This document shows, piece after piece, positions 10,903 through 21,993 of a stretch of 64,000 nucleotides of DNA. The DNA comes from Podospora pseudocomata (Eukaryota; Ascomycota; Sordariomycetes; Sordariales; Podosporaceae), in contig NC_085888.1 of assembly GCF_035222375.1 (NCBI RefSeq), positions 2,666,001 through 2,730,000 on the forward strand, in the 5' to 3' direction. Every line of letters begins with the position of its first letter. The stretch's first letter is position 1. The position numbers and the translations under genes were made by a program. The notes beneath the pieces are model-generated. The model was given only the letters and a program-made list of their open reading frames with translations. It was not told where the DNA came from and ran no database searches.

Positions 10903-13558
10903 TCACCATTGCCGGTATGGCTGGTTATACATCATGCCCTGGTTGGTGTACCCACCTTGCGACTGACCGCCGAACACACCCGGCCCGAGTCCGCCATTGC
11001 TCTGTTGCTGCAGGGTTTGCTGCTGGTGTTGCAAGCTCTGCTGATGCGACTGCATTCGCGCCTGAAGTATGCTCGGGTCTGCAAGATCAACTATGCCACT
11101 CCCCCCAGAGGAGGAAGTGTTAGCGTTTCTGTGCTTCTTCCCCTTCTTCTTCTGCTTTGAACCCATTTCTTGGAATGCTCCAGGCTGCGAGGCAAAGAGC
11201 GAACCGAGGTGGTTCGAGGCAGGAGCCGGGGTCGAGGAGTTGGAAGGTGGGTACTGGTTAGGGTTGAAAGAGAACGTGTACTCACGCTTACCGGAATCAT
11301 GAGCCTGGGCACCTCCGCCCCTGTTGCGGTTGATAAGTTGTTGCATAATCTCGTTATCCTTTGACGCCCCGCCGAACGCCGCCGTCAAGCCAAATCCGTG
11401 CTGCCCAAACATGCCGGGAGGTGTGCCAGTCGACTTGAGACCCGGAGGCGGCGGCGGCATGGAGGAACCATAGTACTGGTTGCCAGCTTGGTTGTGGAAC
11501 GTTGAAGGCATCATGGACGACTGCTGAGCCATGATGCGGGGGTTGCCCGCGAGCTTCACCGACGTAGAGGACGCAGCGTCTCTGTTGTCGTTGGCGAAGC
11601 TGAAGCGGGAGCCCTGGCGGTTGTGGCCCTGTCCCTGGAAGAGGGTGTTGGTCTGGGCTGTCAAGTGTTCGACAAACCCAGTTGGGGGGCGCATGAAGCT
11701 TCGCTGTTGAGGCGTCATTGTCCGACTGGCAGTACCGATAGACCCAAGATTCGATGTCGATTGGGTCATGCCAGAGCCCACAGCTTGACCAAAGAAGCCA
11801 TCGGCACTGCCTCTTTGAATGGGTGGTTGAGCAGTGCGCCGTGGGTCAAAGCCGTGGGTGTCACGAACATGATCCCGGTCCTCTGGTTCGCCACCCAGTG
11901 CGAGACTGCCACTGCTTTCAGGCTCGCCCTCTGAGGGCTCGCGGACACTCGCAGTAAGCTGGTCACCAGTGGTGCTCGCAGCCTCGGACTCCCTCATCGC
12001 CCGGCGACGCTCGCCTCCACGAGAATCGAAAAGAGGAGGGTACTTGGAAGCATCATCCTGCTCAGCACTCGGTTTCGGCCACGCCAGAGCGCAGCCTTCG
12101 AGCGACTTGAGCAGAGACTTGAGGGTGTCCTGAGTGGTGCGCTTGGCTCTTTCAGCAGGAGTTTTGGCCGACTTGGTTCGCGTAGCCGGCGATGCCGCTG
12201 CGGGGGTTGGGGTTGGCGCCGAGGGAGGTACTGGGGCAGATGCCGGAGCTGCGGTGGAAGGCTCTGGCGTGGGAGCCGGTACATCGGCAACTGGCTCGTC
12301 CTCCACAGCAGACTCGGTCGTAACTGGCAGCGCATTCGAGATGGCAGGGCTTGGTGCGGCACCACTAGTGGCATGGCTGCCCCTTCTGCTACGAACCTGT
12401 GGGTTACGTGCCCAGTTCGCGGTGGCAGGCAGCGCCGGGCCATCGCCGTGGTCTGATCCATCTTTGCTAGAACTGCGAATCATGGGCTGGGCGGCTACCG
12501 GCGCAGGCGAAGGATGGCTCTGCTGTCTTGATGCAGAGCGGGAAGAACCAGCGGCGTGGGGTATCGGTTTCTGGGCATTGATGCCGTTGATGGACGATAG
12601 ATCCTGCCGCGTGTAGCTGTCCTCCTCCTCAGCCAGCTCATGCAAGAACATGCACTGGCGGTTGGTACATGTCTCGTGCCGCAACCAAGCAGAACAGTAT
12701 TTCGTCGTTCCTAGTTGCGCCCTGAGGACCCTGTCCCCATTCATGGACCCATTGACTGCCTGGATGCACTTGGTTGCATCCTCCTGTTTTTCAAAGGTGA
12801 CGTAAACACCCAGAGATTGGTTGTGGCCGTCAGTGCCACGTCGATTACTAATCGATATTTTCTGGATGTTGCCGTACTGGCCAAAGAATTCGGGCTTTCG
12901 AAGGGTTTTGAGCAACTCGTCTTCACGAACTGTCGGCTGCAACCCGGTCACATAAACCAGGTTCTTTTGGACAACTCGGACGCCGACAAGGTTCTTGCGA
13001 CTGTGGTTTTCGGCCTCTCTTTTCTGGGCTTCCTTTTGCCGTTGCTCAGCGGCACGCTTCTTTTGGCTCTTGGCCACATTGGCTCGGAATGCTGCGTATC
13101 TGGGCTGCTGTCAATATCCCAAAGCCAGGCATCATCTTATGAACCCCACTTACTCCTCAGGTGTGACAACTTTGTACTCGATCGTGGCTTCGTTGTAGGG
13201 ACGACGACACGCAGGACATAGCCCGTTCATATTGTTCCTAATGTTGTTGAAACAGAACTGACATATCTGTAGCGAGTGGGCGGTCAGTAATCTGATGAGC
13301 AAATCGCGCAGGGTGTTGACGACAGCATACCTGATAACCACAGGGGCATGGACGGAAGTTTCGGTCTGAGAGATCGAACTCCTCGATGCAGAGGGGGCTA
13401 GTAGCATGGTTAGCATGGAACTTGCGCTGGAGGTGCGAGAAGAGGGGGCGCCGAGCTGCGGATGCCGGTACTGCTGGTGGGGACAGAAAGCCCCTGAGGA
13501 GGGAAACCACATACCAAGTGTCCTCATCATCGTCGATGAATGTGTCTTGGTGCGTCAT
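10903..13558 (-). CDS. NOT4: CCR4-NOT complex subunit NOT4 (RING E3 ligase, RRM, CCCH finger)
   Basis: Exons 13558-13515, 13397-13331, 13266-13154 and 13099-10903 encode 806 aa. NOT4 is the ubiquitin ligase of the CCR4-NOT complex, acting in mRNA decay and co-translational quality control. The C4C4 RING is complete at residues 15-57 (C15, C18, C32, C34, C39, C42, C54, C57). A coiled-coil linker (about 83-118) leads to the RRM at about 120-205 (KNLVYVTGLQP, GVYVTFEKQEDA). A CCCH finger follows with C210, C219, C224 and H228. The rest is low-complexity and Gln-rich at the end. The third intron uses the CCCAG acceptor at 13100, restoring TPEEYAAFRANV. The reading ends PYRQW-stop at 10903, but a phase-1 GTGGGT donor at 10955 could splice past this stop into the 917-codon exon, so two isoforms are possible. 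Divergent from the complex I gene. Confidence 0.9.
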
Positions 13559-14353
13559 GGTGAATTATGTGGAGGTGGTATCGTCGAGATGGGGTTTGTT
13601 CCGATACTCGAGATGTGGTTTCGAGTGGCAAGATCGAAACGACGAGGTGGTGGTGTGCTTTTGGGCAATATGCTGGATGTAAACGGCCAAGGCGAATTAA
13701 ACTTGGTGCTGGGGTTGCACTCAGTTTCTTGAGATTAGAAGAGTCGAGGTAACAAGTCGAAAAAAAAATACTCGGAACAAGATTGGAGAGACCACTGGGT
13801 GCGCCTGGTACTGTATTTATTGATTTATGCTGGACCAACTCGCTGGTGGAGGTGAATGAAAAGAACAAGAGACGATTGTCCAGCGGCGAGCAGAGCCTTC
13901 GAAAGCGTCACGGAGTCGCTAATCCGCTTTTGGTTAGTCTCGTCTGGCACGTGTCGCGCTGTGCTCGGTTCTCCGCGAAAGCAACGACACCACTTTACAG
14001 ATGAAGCGTCAACGACTATTTGTCTCAGCAAACCTGGGGATAGCTGGTGTCTTTTGATTGGGTGTTTTCTCAGGAAGAGTAATTGAGATCAGTCAGGTAG
14101 GGTAGAGTAAAATCGAAAGCCACGTTCATAAAATGTATTTGTACAAAAGAAATTGTGGGGTAGCTTGCCTCGAGCAACTTTGTCTGTTGTTTCACTCTCG
14201 GCTTCAAGGCACGTGATGGATCACCTGACTCAGCCATGGATTCGAGCTCCAAGCTTTCGACGTCAATTGCAAATCGACCTCGTCAAGCACCCATATTCGA
14301 CTGAGGGCATTGGTTGATTCCCAGCAATTGGCTTCAGCCCCCCGACTCCAACC
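13559..14353. promoter_or_regulatory. Bidirectional promoter region, NOT4 / complex I 30-kDa subunit
   Basis: 795 bp between two divergent ATGs. It holds no gene and must contain both promoters. No single element is clear enough to name. Confidence 0.5.
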
Positions 14354-15279
14354 ATGGCCAGCAAGCTCTGCAGAAGCAGGGCTTTGGCCTCGGCTTTCCG
14401 ACCAACAACCTCCTCCATTGCGGCGCCCATGGTGCGGTGTTTTGCCAACACTGCCCGTAGCAATGTCGCCGTTCCCAAGGACGCCCCGAACCCCCGCGAG
14501 CTTCCCCGCGACCAGATCGGTACCCTCAAGGCCGCCCCCGTGAACCCTGCCGACAAGTATCAGGCCAAGGCGGATGCTATGCACAAGTATGGCGCCTGGC
14601 TTATGGGCTGTCTTCCCAAATACATCCAGCAGTTCTCTGTGTGGAAGGACGAATTGACCATCTATATCTGCCCCTCTGGCGTCATCCCTGTCTTCTCTTT
14701 CCTCAAGTGTAAGCCGGCAGCCCGTTACGCCCCCTGGGTGATATCCACCCTCTCTAACCTCGATTCATCATAGACAACACCTCTGCCGAGTTCACCATGG
14801 TCAGCGACATCACCGCCGTCGACTTCCCCACCCGTGACCAGCGCTTCGAGATCGTCTACAACCTCCTCAGCATCCGCCACAACTCCCGCATCCGTGTCAA
14901 GACCTACGCCGACGAGGCCTCTCCCGTTCCCAGTCTTACCCCCCTCTATGATGGCGCCAACTGGTATGAGCGCGAGGTGTATGACATGTTTGGTGTGTTC
15001 TTCGTCAACCACCCCGATCTCCGCCGCATCATGACAGATTATGGCTTCGAGGGTCACCCCCTGCGCAAGGACTTTCCCCTTACCGGCTACACTGAGATTA
15101 GGTATGACGAGGAGAAGAAGCGCATTGTCACAGAGCCCTTGGAGCTCACGCAGGCGTTCCGCAACTTTGAGGGAGGCTCCAGTGCCTGGGAGCAGGTTGG
15201 ATCTGGCGTGGATGTTACGCCCGAGACCTTCAAGCTGCCCACACCAAAGCCAGAGCCTCCTAAAGAGGAGAAGAAATAG
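14354..15279 (+). CDS. nuo-30.4: Respiratory complex I 30-kDa subunit (NDUFS3/NuoC type), mitochondrial precursor
   Basis: Two exons (14354-14708 and 14774-15279) encode 286 aa; the 65-bp intron joins FLK-Y-DNTSAEF. This is a core subunit of the peripheral arm of NADH:ubiquinone oxidoreductase in the mitochondrial matrix. The first about 40 residues form an Arg/Ala/Ser-rich targeting sequence ([15 protein letters not shown]). The family signature is present: [20 protein letters not shown] followed by [18 protein letters not shown]. The C-terminus has the acidic/Pro tail of fungal subunits. Length fits the Neurospora 30.4-kDa protein. The ATG at 14354 (ccaaccATGG) is the first in frame and starts the presequence. 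Confidence 0.96.
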
Positions 15280-15822
15280 ATGGAGATGAGGGGGAGGGGG
15301 GCTTTGTAAATATTTTGTGTTACCAAGGCGTTCATACAGCAGTCTTGTTAAGAGTTCAGTGGGGTGGCAAATGCAATGTGTGAGGTGCCAATCTGGTGTT
15401 GCCCGTCCATGCTGCATGATTATATTCGCATGTATTCTTTGTTCAAGGGGCCATATGAGGAGGAGGCGTAAGCCATTTACATGACAAGGAATGAAAAAAT
15501 CACAACGGTCCCTTATTTGCCTGGCTGCAAGCCAGAAGCCAACATAACCTTCCAGTTGTCTTAAATAGCTGCCTTAACCTCAGCCTACAGCTTTCGGAGC
15601 AGCATGTGGTTGAGATTTAGCTCACTTGTACAACACATCATCAAACGGCCGATGTTAGGTCGGCATTCAAGGTTTTACGATTTAAAATACAGACAAGAAC
15701 ACCAATGTGCAGATATCGAGTTTTAAAATCTATAACGCCAGAAAAACTATGAAATATCTCACACTGTCACTAATCTTAATTTTTTTTTTCGGTCTTTTCA
15801 CAGTGGACAGGAGGTTTCCTGT

Positions 15823-15824
<2 letters not shown>

Positions 15825-15855
<31 letters not shown>
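15825..15855. repeat. Poly-T tract of 31 bases
   Basis: Uninterrupted T run, with a further shorter T run at about 15,780. It may be a simple-sequence tract or the tail of a degraded retroposed sequence; nothing flanking supports the latter. Confidence 0.9.
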
Positions 15856-16079
15856 CATAGATTATCTCACACTGCATTGCAGATGACTCGGGAATCAATG
15901 TTCATCATGGATCGATATCGTCATTGTGTTGTCTCATCACCTCTTGCCCTGAATATTCCATAAATGGTCCAATTACTTTCTGAATTGCCCGTGGTATAGC
16001 TCAGTACCAATATCTATGTACTTCGGCATGAGGTATTTGATGATAGTCATGCCCATAAATTGAATAGTTTTGTAAAGAG

Positions 16080-16265
16080 GCTGACCTTGTCATCATCAGA
16101 CCTCTCCTTCACTGTCATCTCACCTCCATGTAAACTGGGCTGTCTCCAACCGATATCTCCAAAGCTGGTCTCTCATGAGCTGACCTCTTTAAACGGACCT
16201 CTTAGAAGTTGACCTCTCTTCAACTGTTCTCTATTAAACTGACCTCTCTCACACTGCCCTCCTCC
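16080..16265. repeat. Degenerate 'ctgacctct' repeats
   Basis: The motif tgacctct or close variants (gacctct, ggacctct) recurs at least six times at 15-25 bp spacing. It resembles the TTGA-xx-TGACC repeats at 20.64-21.72 kb. Confidence 0.6.
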
Positions 16266-16686
16266 CAACCTCACCCATTACCCTCACATAATGTTACACC
16301 ATGTGTTGCACTGAATCAAGTTCTATGACCAAATATTGAATATATGGGTCTGTCCATGACCAGTCTTATCCATGGAATGCTTGTGACTACCCTACCTAAC
16401 TAAGTGGCCAGGTCAGCACTGAGATGGTCAAGCGAGCATTAGATGAATTCAGACTGTCTTCAAGGCTCACGATCTCAGCTTCAAACATACACCCGTGACA
16501 AACAGCACTAGAGAGAGCCAGTTAAATCAAAGTGAAAGAATCCTCATCTATATTTGACTTGATATACACTTGATATACACTTGACTTTTCCATATCCGAT
16601 CCTTAAACCTCCACTATACCCAGCGATTCTACCTAGCGTATATACCGCAACAAATCCAATCAGGCCCCATATCCTAGGCAGCCTGC

Positions 16687-17974
16687 CTAATCATACCAAA
16701 TAGCATTCATCCCAAACCCTGGCTCCGGAATTCTCACCCTCGCCACCCTATGCAAATACTCATCCTGCCACCTGTACATCTCCAACCACCCCTCCTGATC
16801 ATCCGTGATAGCAACCCACTCATCGCTAAAATCACACGGGCTCACCGCGTTGGAATGACCGCCGCTCGTCGGCGTGGGGTTCAGCGCAAGCTGCTTCTCA
16901 ATCGAGCCGCAGTCCCTCAGCTTGAACGCAGACCAGTACCCCTGAAGGTCAAACTTGTTTGCCCGAGACGACGCAAACATGTACTTGCCAGAAAAGGTCA
17001 GCGCGACGACGTCGGCGCGGTAGAGGCCCTTGCCGGTTTCCTTGTCCTTTTGGGGGATTCCGGGGGGGATCAAGGGGAAGGAGTGATGGGTGTAGACGGG
17101 GAGATGGGTGGCGGGGTCGATGACGTATTCGCAGAGGCGGTTGCCGGCTTCCATGAGGGCGTAGAGGTAGTTGCCTGAGGGGTGCTTTTCACAGTTTCTG
17201 TTAGTTTACCTGTTGGGACAGGGAGGAAAGGGGCTGACATACCATAGCTACCCATCTAGGGTGGTCACCAGCGTCAGGGGCATCGACGCTGCCGACGAGC
17301 TCGACCTCTCCCGAGGGGAGCTTGCGGTGAGTCCACAGCTTGTTGGCGGTCAAGTCGGCCGAGTAGAGGTAGGTCTCGGTTGGGTCAAAGACCATGCCGT
17401 GGATGCCGGTGTTTTCTTGGTAGGGGTAGTTCTGGACATTGTCCTTGAGGGCACCCGTGTCGGAGACATTGAAGACGTTACCGTAGCCGGCGTGCTTGTA
17501 GAAGGGATTGCAGTAGACGTTGTAAGGGGGCTGCTTGGCGGCCAGGAGGAAGATGGCGCGGGTGTTGGTGTCTGCGTCGTTGGCACGGGCTGGGATAGAG
17601 GGTGTCTGTTAGTGATGGGTTCAGGATGATTTTGAGGATGTCGAACAAGAAAATACGCACGATCACCACCCATGGGGTGGGACGCCTCGTGGACTATCTC
17701 GGTCGGGCTCTTGACGGCGAAGCTGGACCATTTCTTCATGGCAGCGCCGTAGAGGTTCTTCTTGGCATGCTGTTTTTCATGGTGAGCAATTGGTGTAATT
17801 GGAGCTGAGCTTATCGGTCAATCGTACGTCAAAGGTCATCCACGAGATGGGCTCATCGTGAGGAATCTCGGTGCGCTTGATGAGCTTCAGAGTCAAAGCC
17901 TCATCGTCAAATTCAACGGTGAAGATGGCCCCTGGAGGGGTCCAAGTGCCGCACATCAAGTGGTGGAGGGGCAT
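16687..17974 (-). CDS. Carboxy-cis,cis-muconate cyclase (3-carboxymuconate lactonizing enzyme)
   Basis: Four exons (17974-17828, 17769-17661, 17589-17243, 17184-16687) encode 366 aa, the length I recall for Neurospora CMLE. The enzyme cyclises 3-carboxy-cis,cis-muconate to 3-carboxymuconolactone in the eukaryotic protocatechuate branch of the beta-ketoadipate pathway, and has a seven-bladed propeller fold. Family stretches are kept: MPLHHLMCGTWTPPGAIF at the start, IHGMVFDPTETYLYSADL, GSVDAPDAGDHPRWVAM, MFASSRANKFDLQGY, TSGGHSNAVSPCDFSDEW and PEPGFGMNAIWYD at the end. There is no signal peptide, so it is cytosolic. All splice joins are in frame and fall within conserved sequence. It is transcribed divergently from an intradiol dioxygenase 1.4 kb away, suggesting co-regulation. 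Confidence 0.95.
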
Positions 17975-19374
17975 GGCTGAAAATGACGTCGGCTACAGAT
18001 GCCGGGATTTTTTTTTTCTGAGCAAAATGGGAGCTTGGGGAGAAACAAACAGCTCGGGAGTGAAACCTCGTCGACGAAAAAAAAAGTTTCAAACCGACGA
18101 TGCACTGTTCAATCGTACGATGACGGAATAGTTCGCTCAGGCCGGAATGAAACTCAATCAACTACGGAAAACTAGGCTCATTTTGCGCATCTGGCTTAAA
18201 ATGTTTTGACCATCAACTTTTTCCCAGCTCCTCGATTGCTTGCCGGCCCCTCCCACGAGCAAATGGTGTGCAGGACAATTGTTTTACCCCTCGTTGCCCT
18301 CAAGCTCGGGATTTAGCGATGTGGGGGGGTGCCAAAACGGCAGGGGTCGGATGCCGCTACCGGGAGATGGATGGACCAGGGGACGGCTGGACGTTTGGCC
18401 CAAACAGCGCCGGGTTTTCAGTTTTGATTCCAGCCAGTGGATGACAGCCGATGGCTGAAGATTGTACTGCGCTCTCACCGCAGAATGCAGTTGGAAATGT
18501 GAGGTCAATGTGTGAGGTTGAACTAAGCACAGACAGACGGCACGCGCCGTGATGGGACTGAGATACGAAGACCCTGATCCGAAACAAGCTTGTTTCCCCA
18601 ACTTGTACCCCCGAAACCCCCAGATTTCGGGAGCACGATACATCTTGTCAGCCGGAGCACTCGGATGAAGGCTCATCCTGGCCTCTTTCGACGCTTTCGA
18701 GACCACATGCGTCCCAGCTCGCAGCTGCGCTTCCCCATAGCTCACGCCATGTCTTTGTCGAGCTTTGTCTTCGTCAAAGGGTCTCGGGCTGGACAACGGA
18801 GCGCGATTCAGTGTCGGTTCCATGTCGGTTCCATGTCGCCCCAGACCGGCCCCCAGAAAGCCGCGATGCCAAGCTCTCGGCCGTCAGCTTGACTGGCAAG
18901 CCGTTGCCATGGGCCGGGATGCTCTGGGGTTTTGGTGGGCGGACCGGGGGTGGGTTCGGTGGGTTTTGAGTGGGCGTTCCTGGGCCCCTGGCCCTGCCGT
19001 GGCGCTTGTCGGATCTTCGTGGGAGAAAGCGACTGCGGGACAACCTTAGTCCTCCTTCACCCCACTCCCGAATTGGGGGAACTTGGAGATGCTGAAGCTG
19101 CCGCGACGGCTGTCCGATCAGAAGCGGCGGGGAAAATGACACCACAAGGGGCTTCACATCCTATCACATTGCCTGGATATGCAATATGGCAAAGGATGCT
19201 TGACATAGAGGCGAGATTTCCCAGATCATTTGTATATTAACCTCATCCCGTCTCTCCCTCTCTGCCACTTCCTCTTCCCCATCCTCATCCTCATCACATC
19301 CACACATCTCATCCCCAGATCTTCATCTAATTCACCAACCACAACCAACCAACCAACCAACCACAACCTTCACA
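17975..19374. promoter_or_regulatory. Divergent promoter region of the aromatic-catabolism pair
   Basis: 1.4 kb between the cyclase (-) and dioxygenase (+) start codons. Just upstream of the dioxygenase is a pyrimidine-rich CT/CA leader (about 19,250-19,370) ending cacaATGG. No coding sequence is convincing. Binding sites for a pathway regulator are expected here by analogy but none can be named. Confidence 0.5.
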
Positions 19375-20283
19375 ATGGCCTCCGACAAGCCCGCTCACCG
19401 TTTCGACCCCAACTTCACCAAGAATGTCATTGAGGGCATGGGTCCCGCCACCACCCCCCGCAACCGCGAGGTTCTCGGTGCTCTGATCCGCCACATCCAC
19501 GACTTTGCTCGTGAGGTCGAGCTCACCGTCGACGAGTGGATGGAGGGTGTCAAGTTCGTCAACGCCCTTGGCGAGATCTACTACACCTCCAACAAGACCC
19601 GCAACGAGACCCACCGCATCTGCGACGTTCTCGGCCTCGAGTCCCTCGTCGATGAGATCGCCCACAAGATCATCTCCGAGGGCGAGCTCGACCCTACCTC
19701 CTCCTCCATTCTCGGCCCCTTCTGGTCCCCCAACGCCCCCTTCCGTGAGCTCGGTGGTGAGATCTTCCAGGACGGCGTTCCCCCCAACGGCCGCGTCACC
19801 AAGATGCACGGTGTGATCCGCGACATCATCACCGGCCAGCCCATCCCCGGCGCCGTCTTCGACATCTGGCAAGCCTCCGCCAACGGCAAGTACGACTTCC
19901 AGGACCCCGAGAACCAGACCCCCAACAACCTCCGTGGCAAGTTCCGCGCCAACGAGAAGGGCGAGTACTGGTTCTACTGCCTCCACCCCACCGCCTACTC
20001 CCTCCCCCGCGATGGCCCCTCGTGGCAGCTCCTCTCCCTCATGGACCGCCACCCCATGCGCCCCGCCCACATCCACATCATGGTCACCCACCCCGACTAC
20101 CAGGGCTGCACCACCCAGCTCTACCCCAACGACGACCCCTGGGTCAAGTCCGACACCGTCTTCGCCGTCAAGGACGACCTCGTTGTCGACTTCAAGCCCA
20201 TCAAGGAGAAGGACCCCAAGGCCGTCCTCGAGCTCGAGTACAACGTCAACCTTGCTCCCAAGGGCTACAAGGGCAAGATCTAA
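19375..20283 (+). CDS. Intradiol ring-cleavage dioxygenase (catechol/hydroxyquinol 1,2-dioxygenase type)
   Basis: Single exon, 302 aa. It should cleave a dihydroxylated or trihydroxylated aromatic ring between the hydroxyls, using non-haem Fe(III) and O2, to a muconate or maleylacetate. An N-terminal helical domain (about 1-105) is the dimerisation linker of catechol/hydroxyquinol dioxygenases and is absent from protocatechuate enzymes. The catalytic beta-sandwich contains [17 protein letters not shown] and [12 protein letters not shown]. The four iron ligands are Y173, Y208, H232 and H234. No signal peptide, so intracellular. Codon use is strongly C-biased at third positions, suggesting high expression. 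Its neighbour acts on 3-carboxymuconate, a protocatechuate product, so this enzyme would serve a parallel branch or an unexpected substrate. Hydroxyquinol is my preferred guess. Confidence 0.93.
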   Translation: MASDKPAHRFDPNFTKNVIEGMGPATTPRNREVLGALIRHIHDFAREVELTVDEWMEGVKFVNALGEIYYTSNKTRNETHRICDVLGLESLVDEIAHKIISEGELDPTSSSILGPFWSPNAPFRELGGEIFQDGVPPNGRVTKMHGVIRDIITGQPIPGAVFDIWQASANGKYDFQDPENQTPNNLRGKFRANEKGEYWFYCLHPTAYSLPRDGPSWQLLSLMDRHPMRPAHIHIMVTHPDYQGCTTQLYPNDDPWVKSDTVFAVKDDLVVDFKPIKEKDPKAVLELEYNVNLAPKGYKGKI

Positions 20284-21993
20284 ATGGTCGATGCCTTGTT
20301 TGGTACTGATGAGATGATTATAAGATGAGATGAGAAACACTTTCAACCTGTACATAGTTTTTTCTTTATGTTTTTCACCACACACATGTCACATTGTATA
20401 TTTATACCCTGTATCTTGAGCCTTGCCGGCCAGTTGGTTGAGGCGAGCGGCATAAAAAGGGGAGGACATGCATTCGGTTATCGTTATGGGTTGGTAGCCT
20501 TTTTTTTTTCTTCCTCTTTCGGTTAAATGAAAAGAAATGAAACAAACAAACTGTGCCTTCCTTGCTGCTGTGAATCAAGTGAATGGTGTGAATGCCTTGC
20601 TGATGCGACTATGATATCTTGACACAAACCTTCTTTGACATTTAAGTTTGACCATCAAGCCAACCCTTGAGACGGGGAGTGCTCAACCATCAATGCAACC
20701 TGACCACTTACACAGAGTTGAATCGATCACTCAGGGGACCCAAAGTTGAGCTGACCCACTTGCAAATAGTTGAGCTGACCCACTTGTAAATAGTTGAGCT
20801 GACCACTTACAAGATGTTGACCCGACCGCTCACCCGGCAATAGACGACATGACCATGTCACAGTCAAATATTGACACAACCAAAAGGAACCTTTGACACA
20901 CCATCTGCGGCCACTGTCTTTAGTGAAAAGTTGTGATGATGCACCTCATGACACGCATGTCGAATCGATCGCTCAGGGATGATGAGCTGAGCTGACCACT
21001 TGCAAAGAGTCGAGCTGACCATTCAGGGGGGATGAAGTTGACTTGGCCACTTACAAGATATCACCACTCAGCAACAAAACCCCATACACAACATCAGACG
21101 TCAAATCAAGCTATCATCTATCCATGACCCCCAATGCAAACCTCCGACCTCAACCTCACCTCCTTCCCCATGCCCGCGACCACTCCCCGGCAGTAAAATC
21201 CTGCCATGACACACAATGACAATTCGGGAATGTCAAAGTTGACCTGACCACCCCCCCAAAACCTGACCCAACCGGCCCCCTACTACCAACAGCCATCATG
21301 TCAGAGTTTGAGGCCGGGAGGCGCAATACAATATCCGTAATAATCCTGTTGACCTTCTCAAATACTCTCCTGGCCATGTTACTTACCAAATGGGAGCTTT
21401 GAGAGTCACCGGGTCGATCCCTTCCAACTGACCTGACCACTCCACTCAGCATTACCTGACCACTCCCTGGCTGTTACACAACCACAGTCATATGGCAACA
21501 TGATCAGCAAAAACTTCCATTTGTGATACTCCAAAATGGACATCAATGGTGGGAATGATCATTGTCAGGATCGAGTCTGTATGTGCACACGCAGAGTTGG
21601 GGGGAGCATCTCGACATAAGTGTGTCAAGAGTTGACCCGACTACTTCAAGGAAGTTAAAGCTAAACTGAACTTTCAGGCGTTTTGAAGCTGACTCGACCA
21701 CTTTGATGACAGGAACTCACCCAAAATATTTTCACCCGGAAGGAGGCTGCACATAACCATTCCATACAACTCTGTATTAATGATCCATCTCCATTCATCA
21801 TCATGATCGGCTGTCCTCATATCTACGTGAAAAGAAACGGACGTGTCCCATATCCCGGCTTATATCATTAAAGCCCCCAGTCATTGTGTCCCATATCCTC
21901 CTTCCTTCGTCAAAATCATCAGCCCACCGCGCCAGCGATGAGACCCAAAACTAAAAATAGAGATCATGAAACGAATCATGTGCATCATGTACA
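20284..21993. other. Convergent intergenic region rich in TGACC repeats
   Basis: 1.7 kb between the dioxygenase (+) and the KAR5-like gene (-). No gene is supported. About 1 kb of it is made of degenerate TTGA..CTGACCACTTAC-like units. Confidence 0.6.
20640..21720. repeat. Degenerate minisatellite, unit like agttgagctgaccacttgca
   Basis: Three near-perfect tandem copies with a 22-24 bp period lie at about 20,744-20,816 (agttgagctgacccacttgc, then aaat). Many decayed copies follow to about 21,720, including gagctgaccacttgcaaaga, gagctgaccattcagg and cctgaccactcc. Related motifs occur at 16.1 kb, on the other side of the cyclase-dioxygenase pair. Confidence 0.8.

Larger units (their letters stand above)
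15280..16686. other. Convergent intergenic region with poly-T tract and TGACCTCT repeats
   Basis: 1.4 kb between the 3' ends of the complex I gene (+) and carboxymuconate cyclase (-). It contains a 31-base T run and a degenerate repeat around 16,080-16,265. No gene is seen. Confidence 0.6.

Noticed and set aside
14725-15417. A 230-codon minus-strand frame
   Set aside because: Lies opposite exon 2 of the complex I subunit; a codon-bias shadow.
19327-20385. A 352-codon open frame on the minus strand
   Set aside because: Antisense to the dioxygenase, whose C-biased third positions suppress stops on the other strand. Val/Gly/Leu-rich with no domain.
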